This document shows, one piece after another, positions 44,249-55,420 of a stretch of DNA of 64,000 bases (its first letter is position 1; every line of letters begins with the position of its first letter). Both the position numbers and the translations under genes were made by a program. The notes beneath the pieces were generated by a model. It made no database searches, had not been told where the DNA came from, and was given only the letters and a program-made list of their open reading frames with translations. Where the stretch lies: positions 42,758,194-42,822,193 of the forward strand of contig CP136069.1 in NCBI GenBank assembly GCA_032622095.1. Reading direction: 5' to 3'. This stretch comes from Siphonodentalium dalli. Lineage: Eukaryota > Mollusca > Scaphopoda > Gadilida > Siphonodentaliidae.

Positions 44249-45758
44249 AGGTACGGGAGGCCTTGGCGGTGGGTATGCTGTGAAAATATTTCCACCGGTC
44301 AAAAACCGCCACAAACAGAAAGAATATTAAAATGTAGACAGACTTTGTCCGTATACAAATAAGAAATATCGCATAAACAGTATGTTATTGTCATATGTTT
44401 GACCATTCTTATGTAAACAAAAGCATAAAAAGGTACTTTCCTGGTGTTTGTTTATATTATGATGGTAAACATAAAGAGCGTTCATTGTTGCTGAATTTTG
44501 ATATGGAAAGAATAAAGAGCATTTATATCATTTGTGTGTGATTAGCCAGTAACACTGTGCTGCCTTCTGTAACACAATCAGGCTCCTGCTTAGGTAAAAT
44601 GTAGTAGGTCTTTATGATAGCATGCTATTTACCAGTCTGGAGTAAACTACATACCCACATATAAAAAATAGTGGGTCTGACAACCTTTCGTTTAGTTTTC
44701 ATTTCCCAAACCCGGGATTCCTTGTAATTACCGCCAATCAAAACTTAGCTCCAAGAAATGTGTGCCCCAATAAAAAAACTAGTAACATGTCACGTGCTCT
44801 CGGTGTGGAAATTCCGAAGGTGTGGCTAAATGTTGTTAAAATAGTATCCATGACGTCATGTTATACCGGAAGAGAAATTCACAAATCGACAAATAAAGTA
44901 GATTGTTGACGAGCGGTCGAAAGTTTAAAATCAAGAATCACCGGAATTTGGATTGCAGGCAACTGTAATTAGGGTACAACTGGCCAATCTTTGGAGCTAA
45001 TACTACGGCTGTGTAAGGTCGGGAGGGTTTCGGTGGGGTTTGTGGTAGAATTGTTTCTCTTCGCTCGTTTTGGCTGCGGTGGTACTACTGTACTGGGAAC
45101 TGATTGATCGTTTTGTTATGTCATTTAACTTTTTTAGTTCTGTAGTTGTTTTAGCAGATAGTCCCGACATTCATGTATTTTTGATTCGTGGCCGTTTATT
45201 TGTGTTATTTTTTGACAACATGGGCGACAAATCGCCTGGCCAATCTAAAAAATAATTCGTTCTGAGTCCAAGAGATCCACATAAATTGACACTTCTTATA
45301 ATTTCAAGGAGATCTGTCTTAGTTATTGTACATATTATTTTGGATCCCGGAAGCTAGCTGTTTCCCTTTATTGTCAGTAAAACAACCGCCGAACGAAAAG
45401 TCACAAACCCTGCAACTATTAATTCCGATTCTTAGAATCGGCTTCACAGGGTTGAAGCGGCCATGACGGCACTGGCACGTGATCATGTTACGCCTGTCAA
45501 TCACAACTAATTTCAGATTTATATTTAGTGCAGTGTGACGTAATTTGGGAGAAGCCCACAACCGTTCAGAAATGAAAAGTTGATGGGAATGCAATAGACT
45601 CAGTATCAGTATGAATCTGAGTGTATGTTTACATAGACTGGCTGTTTACGCGATGGTCATGGTATATATGAACAAAACTGTATGCATTTTAATGTTTTTC
45701 TGTTTACGGTGATTGAAACAAATATGAATATTTTCGACAACTAAGGCCTCCCGTGCCT
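44249..45758. mobile_element. 1.5-kb element, TTAA target, AGGTACGGGAGGCC ends
   Basis: TTAA lies at 44245-44248 and 45759-45762. The left end AGGTACGGGAGGCCTTGG and the right end, inward, AGGCACGGGAGGCCTTAG are inverted. TTAA duplications with AGG ends fit Kolobok-like elements better than piggyBac, but no transposase is present. Internal frames (for example 45070-45255, ending MGDKSPGQSKK; and 45319-45594, -) are unrecognised. Confidence 0.82.
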
Positions 45759-45769
45759 TTAAGCCCCCT

Positions 45770-46072
45770 TATTGTCTCTATTATACATTTAAAAATGATA
45801 TTTACAAAGAAAAATAAACTTATGTGAGAAAAACAATCTTTCCTACATTAAGAAAAAAAATCTATACTAAGATTTTTTTACTAGGATTTTCTTACTAAGA
45901 TTACTGTGTTTTCTTAAAGAAATTTTCTCAGACAAGAAATTTTCCCACCCTTTCATTTCTTGACCTAGAAAATATGTTTTTCTTATTTTTCTAGCTATTC
46001 TCCCAAGATAATATCTCATTTCAAGATTTTTTTTTTCCTGAATTGAGAAAATATTTTTGGCAGTGTAGTCAC
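45770..46072. mobile_element. Copy of the TACACTGCCAAAAATA repeat, other orientation
   Basis: Rich in AAGAAATTTTC and TTTTTCTTAC pairs. It ends AAAATATTTTTGGCAGTGTA at 46072. The left end is lost at the junction with the TTAA element. Confidence 0.7.
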
Positions 46073-46875
46073 CTGCGAAGCTTCGAGATTCGATTCGATT
46101 CGCGAATCGGGCTGCCGATTCATTTCGATTCGATCATACATGATATGTATGATTTTAATATTTTCAAATCACCATTCTTCATGTTCTTGTAGGTGATAAA
46201 CAACACGAGCTTGAAGGTGCAGTGTTTTAAATTTGTTCGCGCTCATTGAAGCAAGCACCTACAAATGAGTCAATGGACACTCGAACTGAGTCTGTGCCTC
46301 CTTAGATCTGATACATATATATGTCTATTCGAATAATGGCTGAACATTTAAGCTATATATAACTCGCTGTTTTTTTGTCTTGCTGCATTGATTTGTACCA
46401 TATACCCCCCCCCCGCAATGAAGTAACAGTAATATACAGTGCATTTCTCATCCGATTATGCAAATGTAGGTCGTCATTGGACATATTGAAAACATTTTAC
46501 AGCTGGGAAAAATCTTGATTAATCAGAGATATGTTCGTCTTGGCATTCTTTAAATGTGTGTTCTTACGATGTTCATGATTTTTGAATTGTCACAATTGTC
46601 AAAAAACTCCTGTCACATTTGTTGCCAGCTTTTTAAATCGATTACACATGTAGCCAGCTTTTCACCGGCAATCACATTCGTAGCCAGCTTTATGGCATGA
46701 AATATGACGTCATTGCATTCGTAAATAAAATGTCGACGTCATGCTCCAAAACTGACTCCCTCTATCAATTTATATGCATTGGAATATAATTCGAGCATTC
46801 TAACGACATATCTGCCATCAGCCATCTATATGAGCTATCATCTACACTGATTATTTTGTATAAATTACATTTCAG
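46073..46875. other. 3' end of NRF intron 1
   Basis: GTAGCCAGCTTTT-type words repeat at 46622, 46651 and 46680 with a 29-bp period. TTCGATTCGATTCGCGAATC at about 46090 is a small palindrome. The acceptor is ACATTTCAG, ending 46875. Confidence 0.6.
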
Positions 46876-47072
46876 TGCTTGACAGTGAGTTCAAAGTTGA
46901 GAGTGGAATTCTTCTGGGGAAGTCACACTTTGTTGGATCTTATGATGAGTGTGTGAATATCTCCCACTCTTATAACAATGATACGACTAATTTAACAAGA
47001 TCGTTCTCTGACCAATATTGCTCGACTGTGTTCTCCAATCATCCCGATGTGAAGCAGCCTAATGATATCACA
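46876..47072 (+). CDS. Exon 2 of the NRF-domain protein
   Basis: Acceptor TTTCAG ends at 46875 and donor GTAAGT begins at 47073. The exon is 197 bp: two bases complete the split codon from exon 1, then 65 codons end in phase 0. The translation carries the core of the NRF domain: MLDSEFKVESGILLGK, then GSYDECVNIS with the conserved Asp-Glu-Cys, then FSDQYCSTVF with a second conserved Cys. These cysteines are thought to pair in the secreted-side domain. Four N-x-S/T sites fit a glycosylated extracellular region. Exon phase, order and spacing match exon 1 exactly, so the 17.6-kb intron is real despite its repeats. Confidence 0.92.
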
Positions 47073-47124
47073 GTAAGTCAGAGTCGTACATCATTCCACC
47101 AAGTTTCAATAATCGCTTAATTGA

Positions 47125-47209
47125 TATGGGAGACTCACATATATAAGAGAATGCACTGGCGCATGATCTTTAATGCTGCACGAGCGCAATTCCCATCATG
47201 AAAGGGTTA
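47125..47209. mobile_element. Right half of a TTAA hairpin MITE in intron 2
   Basis: ACTCACATATATAAGAGAAT, then CTTTAATGCTGCACGAGCGC, then CATGAAAGGGTTA. It is followed by ATACCCAAAAAAGGGGGTAT. Confidence 0.8.
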
Positions 47210-47540
47210 TTATACCCAAAAAAGGGGGTATATAGATTTATTTTGTCCATCTGTCTAGCCATCCACCTGTCTGTTCATCAATATGGGGGTATATCTATCA
47301 ATGGGGTTGTCCATCATTCTTTCAAAATTTTGTACGGAGGTTTGTCATCATGAGTGATTTAAAAAGAGTGATCAATGATCTTGTTTGCATTTTCCTTATA
47401 GAGTTGTCCTCCTTTATTTTCCTATTTTTGTCCATCCACCTGAGTATCACAGCCATGTGTTATATTATCTCTATCTAAAATGGTATGGATATTATAGCCA
47501 TCACAAGCAAGTCTGAGTTTAGTGTGCCAGTCTTTTGTAT

Positions 47541-48200
47541 AATGAGGTCCCCAGAGGGTGAATTTAATGACGCTATCCCGCATAGCAGGCTTGCATAACT
47601 AAATTCACCCTCTTGTGACCTCATTCTGCTTAGGCCTCCTCTTCACTGGAAAGTTTCGTTATGATCAATTTTATACAAACTTCTTCACATAGATTCTATT
47701 TCTTGTGTTGTTTAGTTTCTCTATATCCCCAAATTGGCAGACGACAAATTGCATACTCGAGGTTCCCAATGGGTGTACATCACAATATTCACCATTTGGG
47801 AACTTCAGTCTGAGTCTATGTCTCCAAAAGCTGATGAGGCCATGCAGAATGATGTCACCAGATGGTGAATTTAATGATGCTACCCCGCATAGCAGGCTTG
47901 CATCACTAAATTCACCCTCTGGGGACCCCATTCTGCTTAGGCATCATCTTCACTGGAAAGTTTCTTTATTATAAATTTTATATAAACTTATTCACATATT
48001 TCTTTTTTAGTTTAGTTTCTCTACATGCATATCCCCAAATTGGCAGACGACACATTGCATAATTGAGGTACCCATATGATAGCAGATGAGGCCATGCATG
48101 CAGAATGAGGTCACCAGAGGGTGAATTTAGTGATGCTAGCATGCTATGCGGGAAAGCTTCGCTAAATTCACCCTCTGGGGACCTCAATCTGTAAATGACA
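47541..48200. repeat. Three hairpin units in tandem (period ~255-305 bp)
   Basis: Hairpins at about 47541-47632, 47848-47934 and 48103-48190 have arms such as CCAGAGGGTGAATTTA with TAAATTCACCCTCTGGGGAC. They are separated by a shared spacer containing CCCCAAATTGGCAGACGACA. They lie in intron 2 of the NRF gene. Confidence 0.88.
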
Positions 48201-48451
48201 GGCACACTAAACAGAGGCTTGATCACAAGGCCTTTAATTGAAGTGTTGGTGATGTTTGCATTTTCCCTTTTAGGATTACGTATATTTTCATTTTAAATTT
48301 GGTATTCGTCCTGCACATGTTTCAATTTAGCACCGTGTTGGAATATGCCAACCCCTGAGGTACAACGTCTTGTTATGTCTACCCTTAACCTCATATGAGA
48401 ACGGAATGTGCAACAAGTGGTTCGAGTGTGCTAAGCAGTTTTATTTTTCAG

Positions 48452-48548
48452 TCTGGTGTTCCTGGTTTGACAGCTGGATGACTGACAGTTGGAGTTTGTG
48501 TGCCAAACAGTTGCTCAAGTCTGGACGTCTCTGGTCTATTTAACAATT
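48452..48548 (+). CDS. Exon 3 of the NRF-domain protein, with an in-frame TGA
   Basis: Acceptor TTTTTCAG ends at 48451. In phase 0 from exon 2 the exon reads SGVPGLTAG, then TGA (48479-48481), then LTVGVCVPNSCSSLDVSGL then FNN, with donor GTAAGT at 48549 (phase 1). GVCVPNSCS is the highly conserved cysteine motif near the end of NRF domains, so the frame is right and the stop is in the middle of it. No other in-phase acceptor nearby skips the TGA: the CAG at 48471-48473 lies before it, and the CAG at 48486-48488 would shift the frame. Either the allele is a pseudogene, the base is an error, or the codon is polymorphic. The following acyltransferase exons are not found. Confidence 0.82.
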
Positions 48549-48571
48549 GTAAGTGTTGTTTACCGCTGGAT

Positions 48572-48943
48572 TTAACCCTTTACCCAACAAAACGGCCCTG
48601 TGCCAATGCATTCTCTTATATATGCGAGTCGACCATAGGTCGCCTCGCATATATAAGAGAATGCATTGGCTTAACACATATTAAAAATGATAAAATTGTC
48701 AAAGAATGTAGAAAAATATTATAAAAAATGTAAAAAAATGTAAGAAATAATTATAAAATTGTTAAAGAATGTAAGAAAAAATGGTAAAAAAGATTTTTTT
48801 AGGCCAATGCATTCTCTTATATATGCGAGGCGACCTATGGTCGACTCGCATATATAAGAGAATGCATTGGCACAGGGCATAACTGTAACCATCACAATGT
48901 GGCCAATTAACCGGTTCCAATGATATCCATATTTGTATGGTGT
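48572..48943. mobile_element. Truncated second copy of the twin-hairpin piggyBac MITE
   Basis: TTAA at 48572-48575 is followed by CCCTTTACCCAACAAAACGG. Hairpins lie at 48602-48670 and 48803-48871, both 69 bp. It is in the opposite orientation to 26341-26740 and matches it to about 48943, where another palindrome begins. It starts 24 bp after the exon 3 donor. Confidence 0.92.
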
Positions 48944-48952
48944 TTTTAGCGA

Positions 48953-49034
48953 GTTTGCGATTTCAAACCGGTACGGGTACCTGTACGCGTACGGGTAGCT
49001 ACCCGTACCGGTACACGTTTTGAAATCGCAAACT
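48953..49034. repeat. 82-bp palindrome with ACGGGTA core
   Basis: GTTTGCGATTTCAAACCGG is inverted at the right as CGTTTTGAAATCGCAAAC. The centre is alternating GTACGCGTACGGGTAGCTAC. It sits exactly where the MITE copy breaks off, so it is probably a later insertion. Confidence 0.85.
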
Positions 49035-49539
49035 GTTTTACCGGTAGAATTCATCACATCGACTGGTAATGTATGGTGAGCCAACTGCAACAAAAAAGAT
49101 ATTATGATATAGATTGTTATTCGCGTTATTGGCCTATGTTATACTTAGCGTTATGGGTTGTTGGAAATATGTATTTAGATTAGATGAGCCCCATGATAAT
49201 CAGTTGCTTTCATCAAGGACGAGCTAGGTGGCAGTTGGAAGAGGACGTTGCTCTTCTTTCACTCATATTGGTAACATTTTCAACAATTGGATTCTACAAG
49301 TCATAGACCGATCGAGTGTTGACAATAAATCGGTTGGAATTTTTAAACTTAGAAAATAGATTATGATAGCTCAAATATACAATTACGTTATATATAGTTA
49401 AAATGTCCAACCAATATTCGGTGTAAAATGTATTGTTTTAGACCAAGGGTCTAATATTGTCCTACATGTACTTTCAGTTCGATATAATACCGCATTTGTC
49501 CCTTATTTTAGTTGGGGAATATTTAGTCATATTAAAGCT
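49035..49539. other. Unassigned intron or intergenic
   Basis: No exon of the NRF gene recognised. AT-rich. Confidence 0.35.
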
Positions 49540-49917
49540 GCATTAACGCTCCCAAGTTACTATTTTGTTTGGGTTCGGGGGTAAAATTAAATATTTGATT
49601 CGAATCGAGGAACCCACCATCAAAGCGCAGAGTGATCAGATATCGATTTTTGAAGTTTGTTATTTCTTGAATTGTGTAATTATTTGTGGCCCAGAAAAGA
49701 GTCATCAAACCGACGGTCTCGGACAAAATTGCGGACGAAGATGCTTAACTCTAAAATCAAGGGGTAATGCGGCCAAAAATTTATACTATAGTTGACAGCA
49801 GTTAGCATTATTTTGTTGTAATTAATCGATTCTGATAACAAAAGCGTATTTTGAAGAAATGTTCTTGTTGTAACTTTATGATATTGGGACCGTCTGATCG
49901 GTTTGAGTAGCTTTAAG
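49540..49917. mobile_element. TTAA-AGGTACTC family, diverged copy
   Basis: GGTTCGGGGGTAAAATTAAA, GATTCGAATCGAGGAACCCA and GGTTTGAGTAGCTTTAA match the family's order. Confidence 0.78.
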
Positions 49918-51219
49918 TAAACCCTTGTTTGGAATCTTTCAACAGATCGAAGGGTCGGCCCGTCAGGGCAAGGGACTATTTATCCCAAGAATTGGGATTG
50001 CTGTCGGGATCTCAACCCGGAGGTAGGTTGAAATGTTTAACTTGGTAACAAAAAAGGTGTCAAAATGTAGTCTGTTTATTATACGGATTGAATAAAGAGC
50101 GTTTGCTTCACTTCTGTGCGAAACACAGAAAACAGCTGAAACTCGTTCTGCTTATATGCTTAGATTTTGTAGAGTATGTATAGGTATTTCGTGTATTTGG
50201 CGACCTATATTATCCCCACTACAGTATACACAGGTATTGTCCGTTCAGATAGTAAATATATATTAAAATGAGAAATCAGTCCCCACCTACATACGATAAG
50301 GTAACTAAACGGTAATTGTATTCAAATGTGCAATGCATAGATAAGTCCACGATATATTTATGCCCTTGTACAATGGGTTGAGACAGGGACGCGACGACAG
50401 GGGTGTCTTAACTCCCCCTCCCCAACTTTGGTCAAATGTTCAACATTTGGAAATTTGATATACCTGACACAACATTGGTTGGAAATTTCACACAAACAAT
50501 AGGTTGAAATTGTTTTCGTAGTTTGATTTTCGAACAATTTATTAGTGGATAATTTGTAGTTTTTAGACCAACATTTGCATATTTCCCTATTTTTGGTAAC
50601 AAAATTTGGACTGCAATGGCTGTTAGAAATAGTTGGAAATTGTTCAAGCTTGTCAGGTCTCAAAATTTCCAACAATTGGAAAGCTTGATGCCAGCCAAGG
50701 GGGGGGGGGGTGGATTTACGCGCAAACTTGTGAACTTGTGATATGGTTCGAGATGTGTAGTTAGAAATTCGAAGGTGGACACCGTTCCTAACGCACAGAC
50801 CATCTATAGCCATGTCCCTGCAATGGGCGTCTATAGCACCATCTACTCACTCTATTAATCACAACCTGTCATTAATGCAGTGAACAAAGTTGTTAGTGAA
50901 AAAAAAATCGGCCTTCCGTATTTATCTAAGTGCTAGAAGCCGCCTCGAGAATTCGAACACAAATCCTGGGTTAAAATGACAATTTTATCAATAATATTTG
51001 CCCATGAAATCTTTCAATAAATAGGTTAACGCATAGCTGACTGGAATTTCATGGAATTCATGGACCTTTGAGTGAGAAAATCGTAGTGAAAGGCTACCGG
51101 TCAATGGGACCTACCCGTTTCAATTCGCTATCGCTTTATGTGCTGCATTGAAAGTACCCAAGTGACCGTGACGATGTTCACATATTTACCCGGGGTATCG
51201 CAAACTCGCTATTAATGAA
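49918..51219. other. Unassigned, with an exon-like block not accepted
   Basis: 49951-50022 has an acceptor-like CAACAG and a donor-like GAGGTAGGT but no family motif. An 11-base G run lies at about 50700. CCAACAATTGG-type short inversions occur nearby. A - strand frame of 151 codons (50358-50813) is unrecognised. Confidence 0.3.
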
Positions 51220-51502
51220 TACGGTTTACATAAAGAGCGTTCTTTGTTGCTCAATTCCTTATTTGGAAATAATAAAGAGCGTTTATACCATTTGTGTGTG
51301 ATTAGCCAGTAGCATTGTGCTGCCTTCTATAACACAATCAGACTCTTGTTTAGGTAAAATTTAGTAGGTCTTTATGTAAGCATGATGTTTACGCGATAGT
51401 GATCGTATATTTGAACCAAAATGTATGCGTTTTAATATTTTTCTGTTTACGGTGTTTGGAACAAATATGAATATTTTCGACAACTAAGCCCCCTCGTCCC
51501 TT
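51220..51502. mobile_element. Internally deleted copy of the 44249-45758 element
   Basis: TTTGTGTGTGATTAGCCAGT, GTGCTGCCTTCTATAACACA and TTAGTAGGTCTTTATG match the left part. ATGAATATTTTCGACAACTA and the CCTCGTCCCTTTAA end match the right part, now joined with about 1 kb missing. Confidence 0.85.
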
Positions 51503-53439
51503 TAATATAATTAATATAACATCCCTCATCCAATAATCTCCAAATTGCATATCTAATGTCAATCCTAGTTACACGTCACGCCGCCCCTCATCATTTGCCA
51601 ATTGTACACCCTTTTTTTAGCTGCTGTTGCAACTGCTCAATTTCTTTAAAAATTATTGAAAAAATGGCCCTCCCGCCCGCCGACATTTACCTCTGATTTT
51701 TTTTTTGGATCATCGGTCCGCACCAAAATTGAGCACACGTCCCTATATAATATACCTATTTAAACCGAGTATACACGGTGGTGTAATAGATCAACCGTCA
51801 ATTTAACCGTTTAGGTAGCATATTTCCACGTATACGTTATCACGACAAATCCCTGCTGATCTGTTATCAATGAACCAAACAATTAACATGTCAACACACT
51901 CTGGCCCGCCAATGCTACAGTGTATAAACGTAACGGGGCAAATATGCACATTATATTGGCAGCTAACGAGAACATTCATCACCAGCAATCTGCTCACCCC
52001 TTTTAGCCGATACGATAGAAACTAAACTATTTGTTACTTCTAATTACCCGTACTTAATTACACTACTTGCGTGTTAATAAAGTATGACCCCATTACCACT
52101 AAAGGTGAAACATTGGATTTAGAACATTAATATTCACTCTTACATAGTTCCACATTCAAGGTTCGTCTTGTGTAATCGTATGTCAGTTGTAACGTTGTGA
52201 AACTGCAACCGAACTGAATTATTCTATGCTAAATAGTTCATGGCTGACCTGATGCATGCATCTTAGTTTTCTTGGATAGGCTTGGTAGCGACAATATCGA
52301 TCAGCCGAGGGAAGTGTCGTTTCCCGCATCACTGGGGGTTGTGATACTTTAAAAACTTCGCAAACAAAGTCGAATATCCATGGGCCGAATTTACCCGGAA
52401 TTTTATTTAGTCCACCATTTAAATCGCAAGAAATAACTTCCGTTTCTAGTGGAAACCCAAGACGCAACTCTCAGCGAAAAATTATCGCCGATTAAACAGC
52501 AAAATAGTACATTAATTTAGTTGGGGATAAAGGAATGTATTACATAACTAATCCACCATTAGTATTAGCATTTATCCAGCTTCGTGCCAATACTAATATG
52601 ACATGGCAGTGGTCATGAGAATTCACCTTTGTAGCGATTGTTTACTTTTCGAGTTTGTCACCGGAGACCGCAAATTCGGCGGGGAAGTTTGGGAACACCG
52701 CTTCGGAATTGTTATCGAATAGGATTGTCTTTATGACAATATATGTTCTATAATCGTTGTAAATAAGTGAAATTTACACCAGCAAGTACAGTTTAATAGT
52801 TTACGGGTGTGGTGTCTTGCTTTTGTGTTGTTGGAATGTCGGGAACAGAGATCGAATTATGTGTGTTCATCTCGAACTTCCGGTCGGTCGCCAAATTTAT
52901 TCTCGACCCAATTTCCCATTTTGGTTAAAAGAGCAGCTGAGTCCAGACACAATTATCACTTACTACTTACTATTTTAGTGTTTATAATATAGTTTCTTTA
53001 AAAAAAAACTTGTTTAATCACCAACTAATATGCGGATTGTCGTAATTATAAGTAATCAACGTCGCTTACAGTATGTAATTCGGCATCCGACACTTCTATA
53101 CGCCGACAGATGCATCGAAAACGACGTTGATTGCATATATGTAAACAATGCGGTTACAGTCATTTGTCACCAAACATCGCTGATCGCACGTAGTTTCAGA
53201 ATAGTTTCCACTGTATGCTTTGACGTTTCCAATGTTTAATGTCAAGTTTGTATGAAACGTTGGAATCTTATTGAACTAATTGGACATGGATCTGTACTGT
53301 TTACATAACATTGGTTTCGATATACGAAGTGTCATTACAAGAGAGTAATTTCAATGAAAATTAGAAACGAATTCGGTATATATTTAAATGCATGTGTCGA
53401 TACATGTAATAGTTTACCCACATTAAAACCTCGGTCACT
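51503..53439. other. Unassigned 1.9-kb stretch
   Basis: Frames at 52219-52467 (-) and 52807-53239 (+) have no recognised domain or clear splice context. No repeat partner in the window. Confidence 0.3.
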
Positions 53440-53579
53440 TTAACCCCTTCGCTGACATCAATGATGTTAGTGGATTTTCAGATGGTGGTAAATGGGTGCG
53501 TGTAGGATGTAGCGAAATAATAAACATATGGTTTGTCTTAGTGACGTATATTTCGTTTTTCTAAACCCGTCGGGGTTAA
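53440..53579. mobile_element. Possible small TTAA-flanked MITE
   Basis: TTAACCCC at 53440 and GGGGTTAA at 53572-53579 give matching TTAA edges with inverted CCCC. The inverted match ends after four bases inside the edges, so the call is weak. Confidence 0.3.
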
Positions 53580-53586
53580 ATTCATA

Positions 53587-53678
53587 CAGTAATGCCCTAA
53601 ATAATCGACTCCTTAACCACAACATAATTATGGATAATTCTGCTGTGGTTAAGGAGTCGATTATTTAGAGCATTACTG
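53587..53678. mobile_element. 92-bp TA-flanked palindromic MITE (CAGTAATGC ends)
   Basis: TA at 53585-53586 and 53679-53680. The ends CAGTAATGCCCTAAATAATC and (inward from the right) CAGTAATGCTCTAAATAATC continue to GACTCCTTAACCACA. The TA target and CAGT start suit Tc1/mariner or pogo-type elements. Same family as 43343-43585. Confidence 0.9.
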
Positions 53679-53748
53679 TACATCGTGCTCAAAAGTATCA
53701 TCACATGCTGCAATGTAAACAATTCGGTTCCTCGTTTGATGTCCAGTT

Positions 53749-54901
53749 CGGGGGGGGGGGGTGGGGTCTGCACATTTTTCCGAACACTAGGCCGGGGTTG
53801 GTGGGTGGTTCAGGAGCTTACACATTTTTTTCTGGCCCTGTAAATTTTTTCCTAGAGTCATTTTTCTTAAAAATAATGGGACAAAAGTTTTTTTTAAATG
53901 CTTCTATTGTGTAAAAGGTATGCACTTAACTCTTGGTAGGGGATTTGAGTTCACCATCAGTACATAATGAGGGATGACACCAAGAGGTAATAAAAATGTC
54001 AGCTTGCTATATGTTTTCATCAAAGATCTATCAATGCACATTTACATGGAAAGGCTCAGATTTATATAGTTCTATTAAAAATCATTCATTCAACCTGATA
54101 TAAATGAAAACATAACACAATAATAGATTCTTCAAATAAATGTAACTCTTCACTGAACTCTTCAAATACAAATAGACTATTAAAAAAACTATAATAAAAT
54201 AAAACAAAGGTGTTAAAACAAACTGAACGATTTTGAACGATATTCGGTATATACATGTATGACTAGGATCACCTCTAGATGGGAGCTGTCAAATTTGAAT
54301 TATTTTTTTATGAAAAATATGGCCGCTGGTAGCCATCTTGGATTTTACTCTTTGCATCACTAAACCCTTTAACACACCTGCAGAGCATATCCCTCATCCG
54401 ATCATCACCAACATGTATATGTATCTTCGGAGTGACCTCTCGGTGGGTGCCTACCATCTTTTCCCAAATTTTGTTTTAACAGATGGCTGCCAGCGGCCAT
54501 CTTGGATTTTACTAATGTTCGAAGTGACCTCTAGATTGGAGCCTCCATCCCCCCCAAATTTGTTTAAAACAAACATGGCCACCAGCAGCCATCTTGGATT
54601 TCAAATGTCAGTCCACCAGCATACCCAACAGCCCACTTTTATTGGAGAATTGTTTTGAAACTTTACAGTCTTGTTGGTAAATAGAAGTAGGATTGCTTCT
54701 ATAATCACGATATGGAACATTGATTGGATAAGATCAGGAAAACTCAGTAAAATAGTGATTTGAAGCATTTTGGAGGAGGGTGGGTCCCTATCCCATAATC
54801 TGAAAAAAAAATAAAAATTAGGGGATGGTGGGTACACAGAGGGCGAAAAAGATAAAAAAGCGCCTAGTGTTAGGAATTTTTTTCCTGACCCCCCCTCCCT
54901 G
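53749..54901. mobile_element. 1.15-kb element of the C(A)GGGG type with duplicated TCCAGTT
   Basis: TCCAGTT at 53742-53748 repeats at 54902-54908, and the wider match is GTCCAGTTCG. The element starts CGGGGGGGGGGGTGGGG and ends CCCCCCCTCCCTG. Inside are three AGCCATCTTGGATTT words with nearby ATGGCCGC or ATGGCTGCC (near 54318, 54483 and 54575), also found in the 525-bp family. The target size again reads as 7 bp. Confidence 0.78.
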
Positions 54902-55179
54902 TCCAGTTCGGCTTTTTATCGTCCGGTTCGATAGCACAAACTACTCTGTTTTCGAATATCTTGACAAGTAACTGAATCCGATTTTTTGGCGCATCAGTTA
55001 GAATGTTTTTGTCACAAGAACACACCAACAATGATCGGATTGCCAGACAATTTAGTAACGATACTAAGCTTAACAAAATTAGGATATGTTTATGAAAAAC
55101 TTGTAAAATGTTGTATCATGCACATTCCGCTATGTGATTTAATCGCTCGTGACGTGAATAAATCAGACAGATAGTATTT

Positions 55180-55245
55180 ACACATGCACTTATACATTAT
55201 CTTTAATGCTGCACCAGCGCAGCTCCCGTCATGAAAAGATTGTTA
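55180..55245. mobile_element. Fragment of the TTAA hairpin MITE tail
   Basis: CTTTAATGCTGCACCAGCGC then AGCTCCCGTCATGAAAAG. The hairpin is lost. Confidence 0.7.
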
Positions 55246-55420
55246 AAGATTCCCTGTCCGATTTTACACCATAAATCCACCATCTTTACGTCTTATATAC
55301 CAGAAAATAATTAGATCGGACCAATGGTCCCATTAATATGAGGTTTTGATGGCCATATTTACGTCTTATATTAATCAACTTTATGTATCTGCGTTTGTAG
55401 ATCTTCATCGGTATCTGCAT

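Noticed and set aside
45070-45255. Small frame ending MGDKSPGQSKK
   Set aside because: It lies inside a TTAA element and has no known family.
48479-48481. TGA read as selenocysteine
   Set aside because: NRF proteins are not known selenoproteins and no SECIS element can be shown; a nonsense change or error is simpler.
49951-50022. Candidate NRF exon 4 (acceptor CAACAG, donor GGTAGGT, phase fits)
   Set aside because: The peptide has no recognisable NRF or acyltransferase motif and the donor is weak.
50358-50813. 151-codon - strand frame
   Set aside because: Unrecognised, adjoins a G run, and overlaps another frame; repeat-like CCAACAATTGG words in it.
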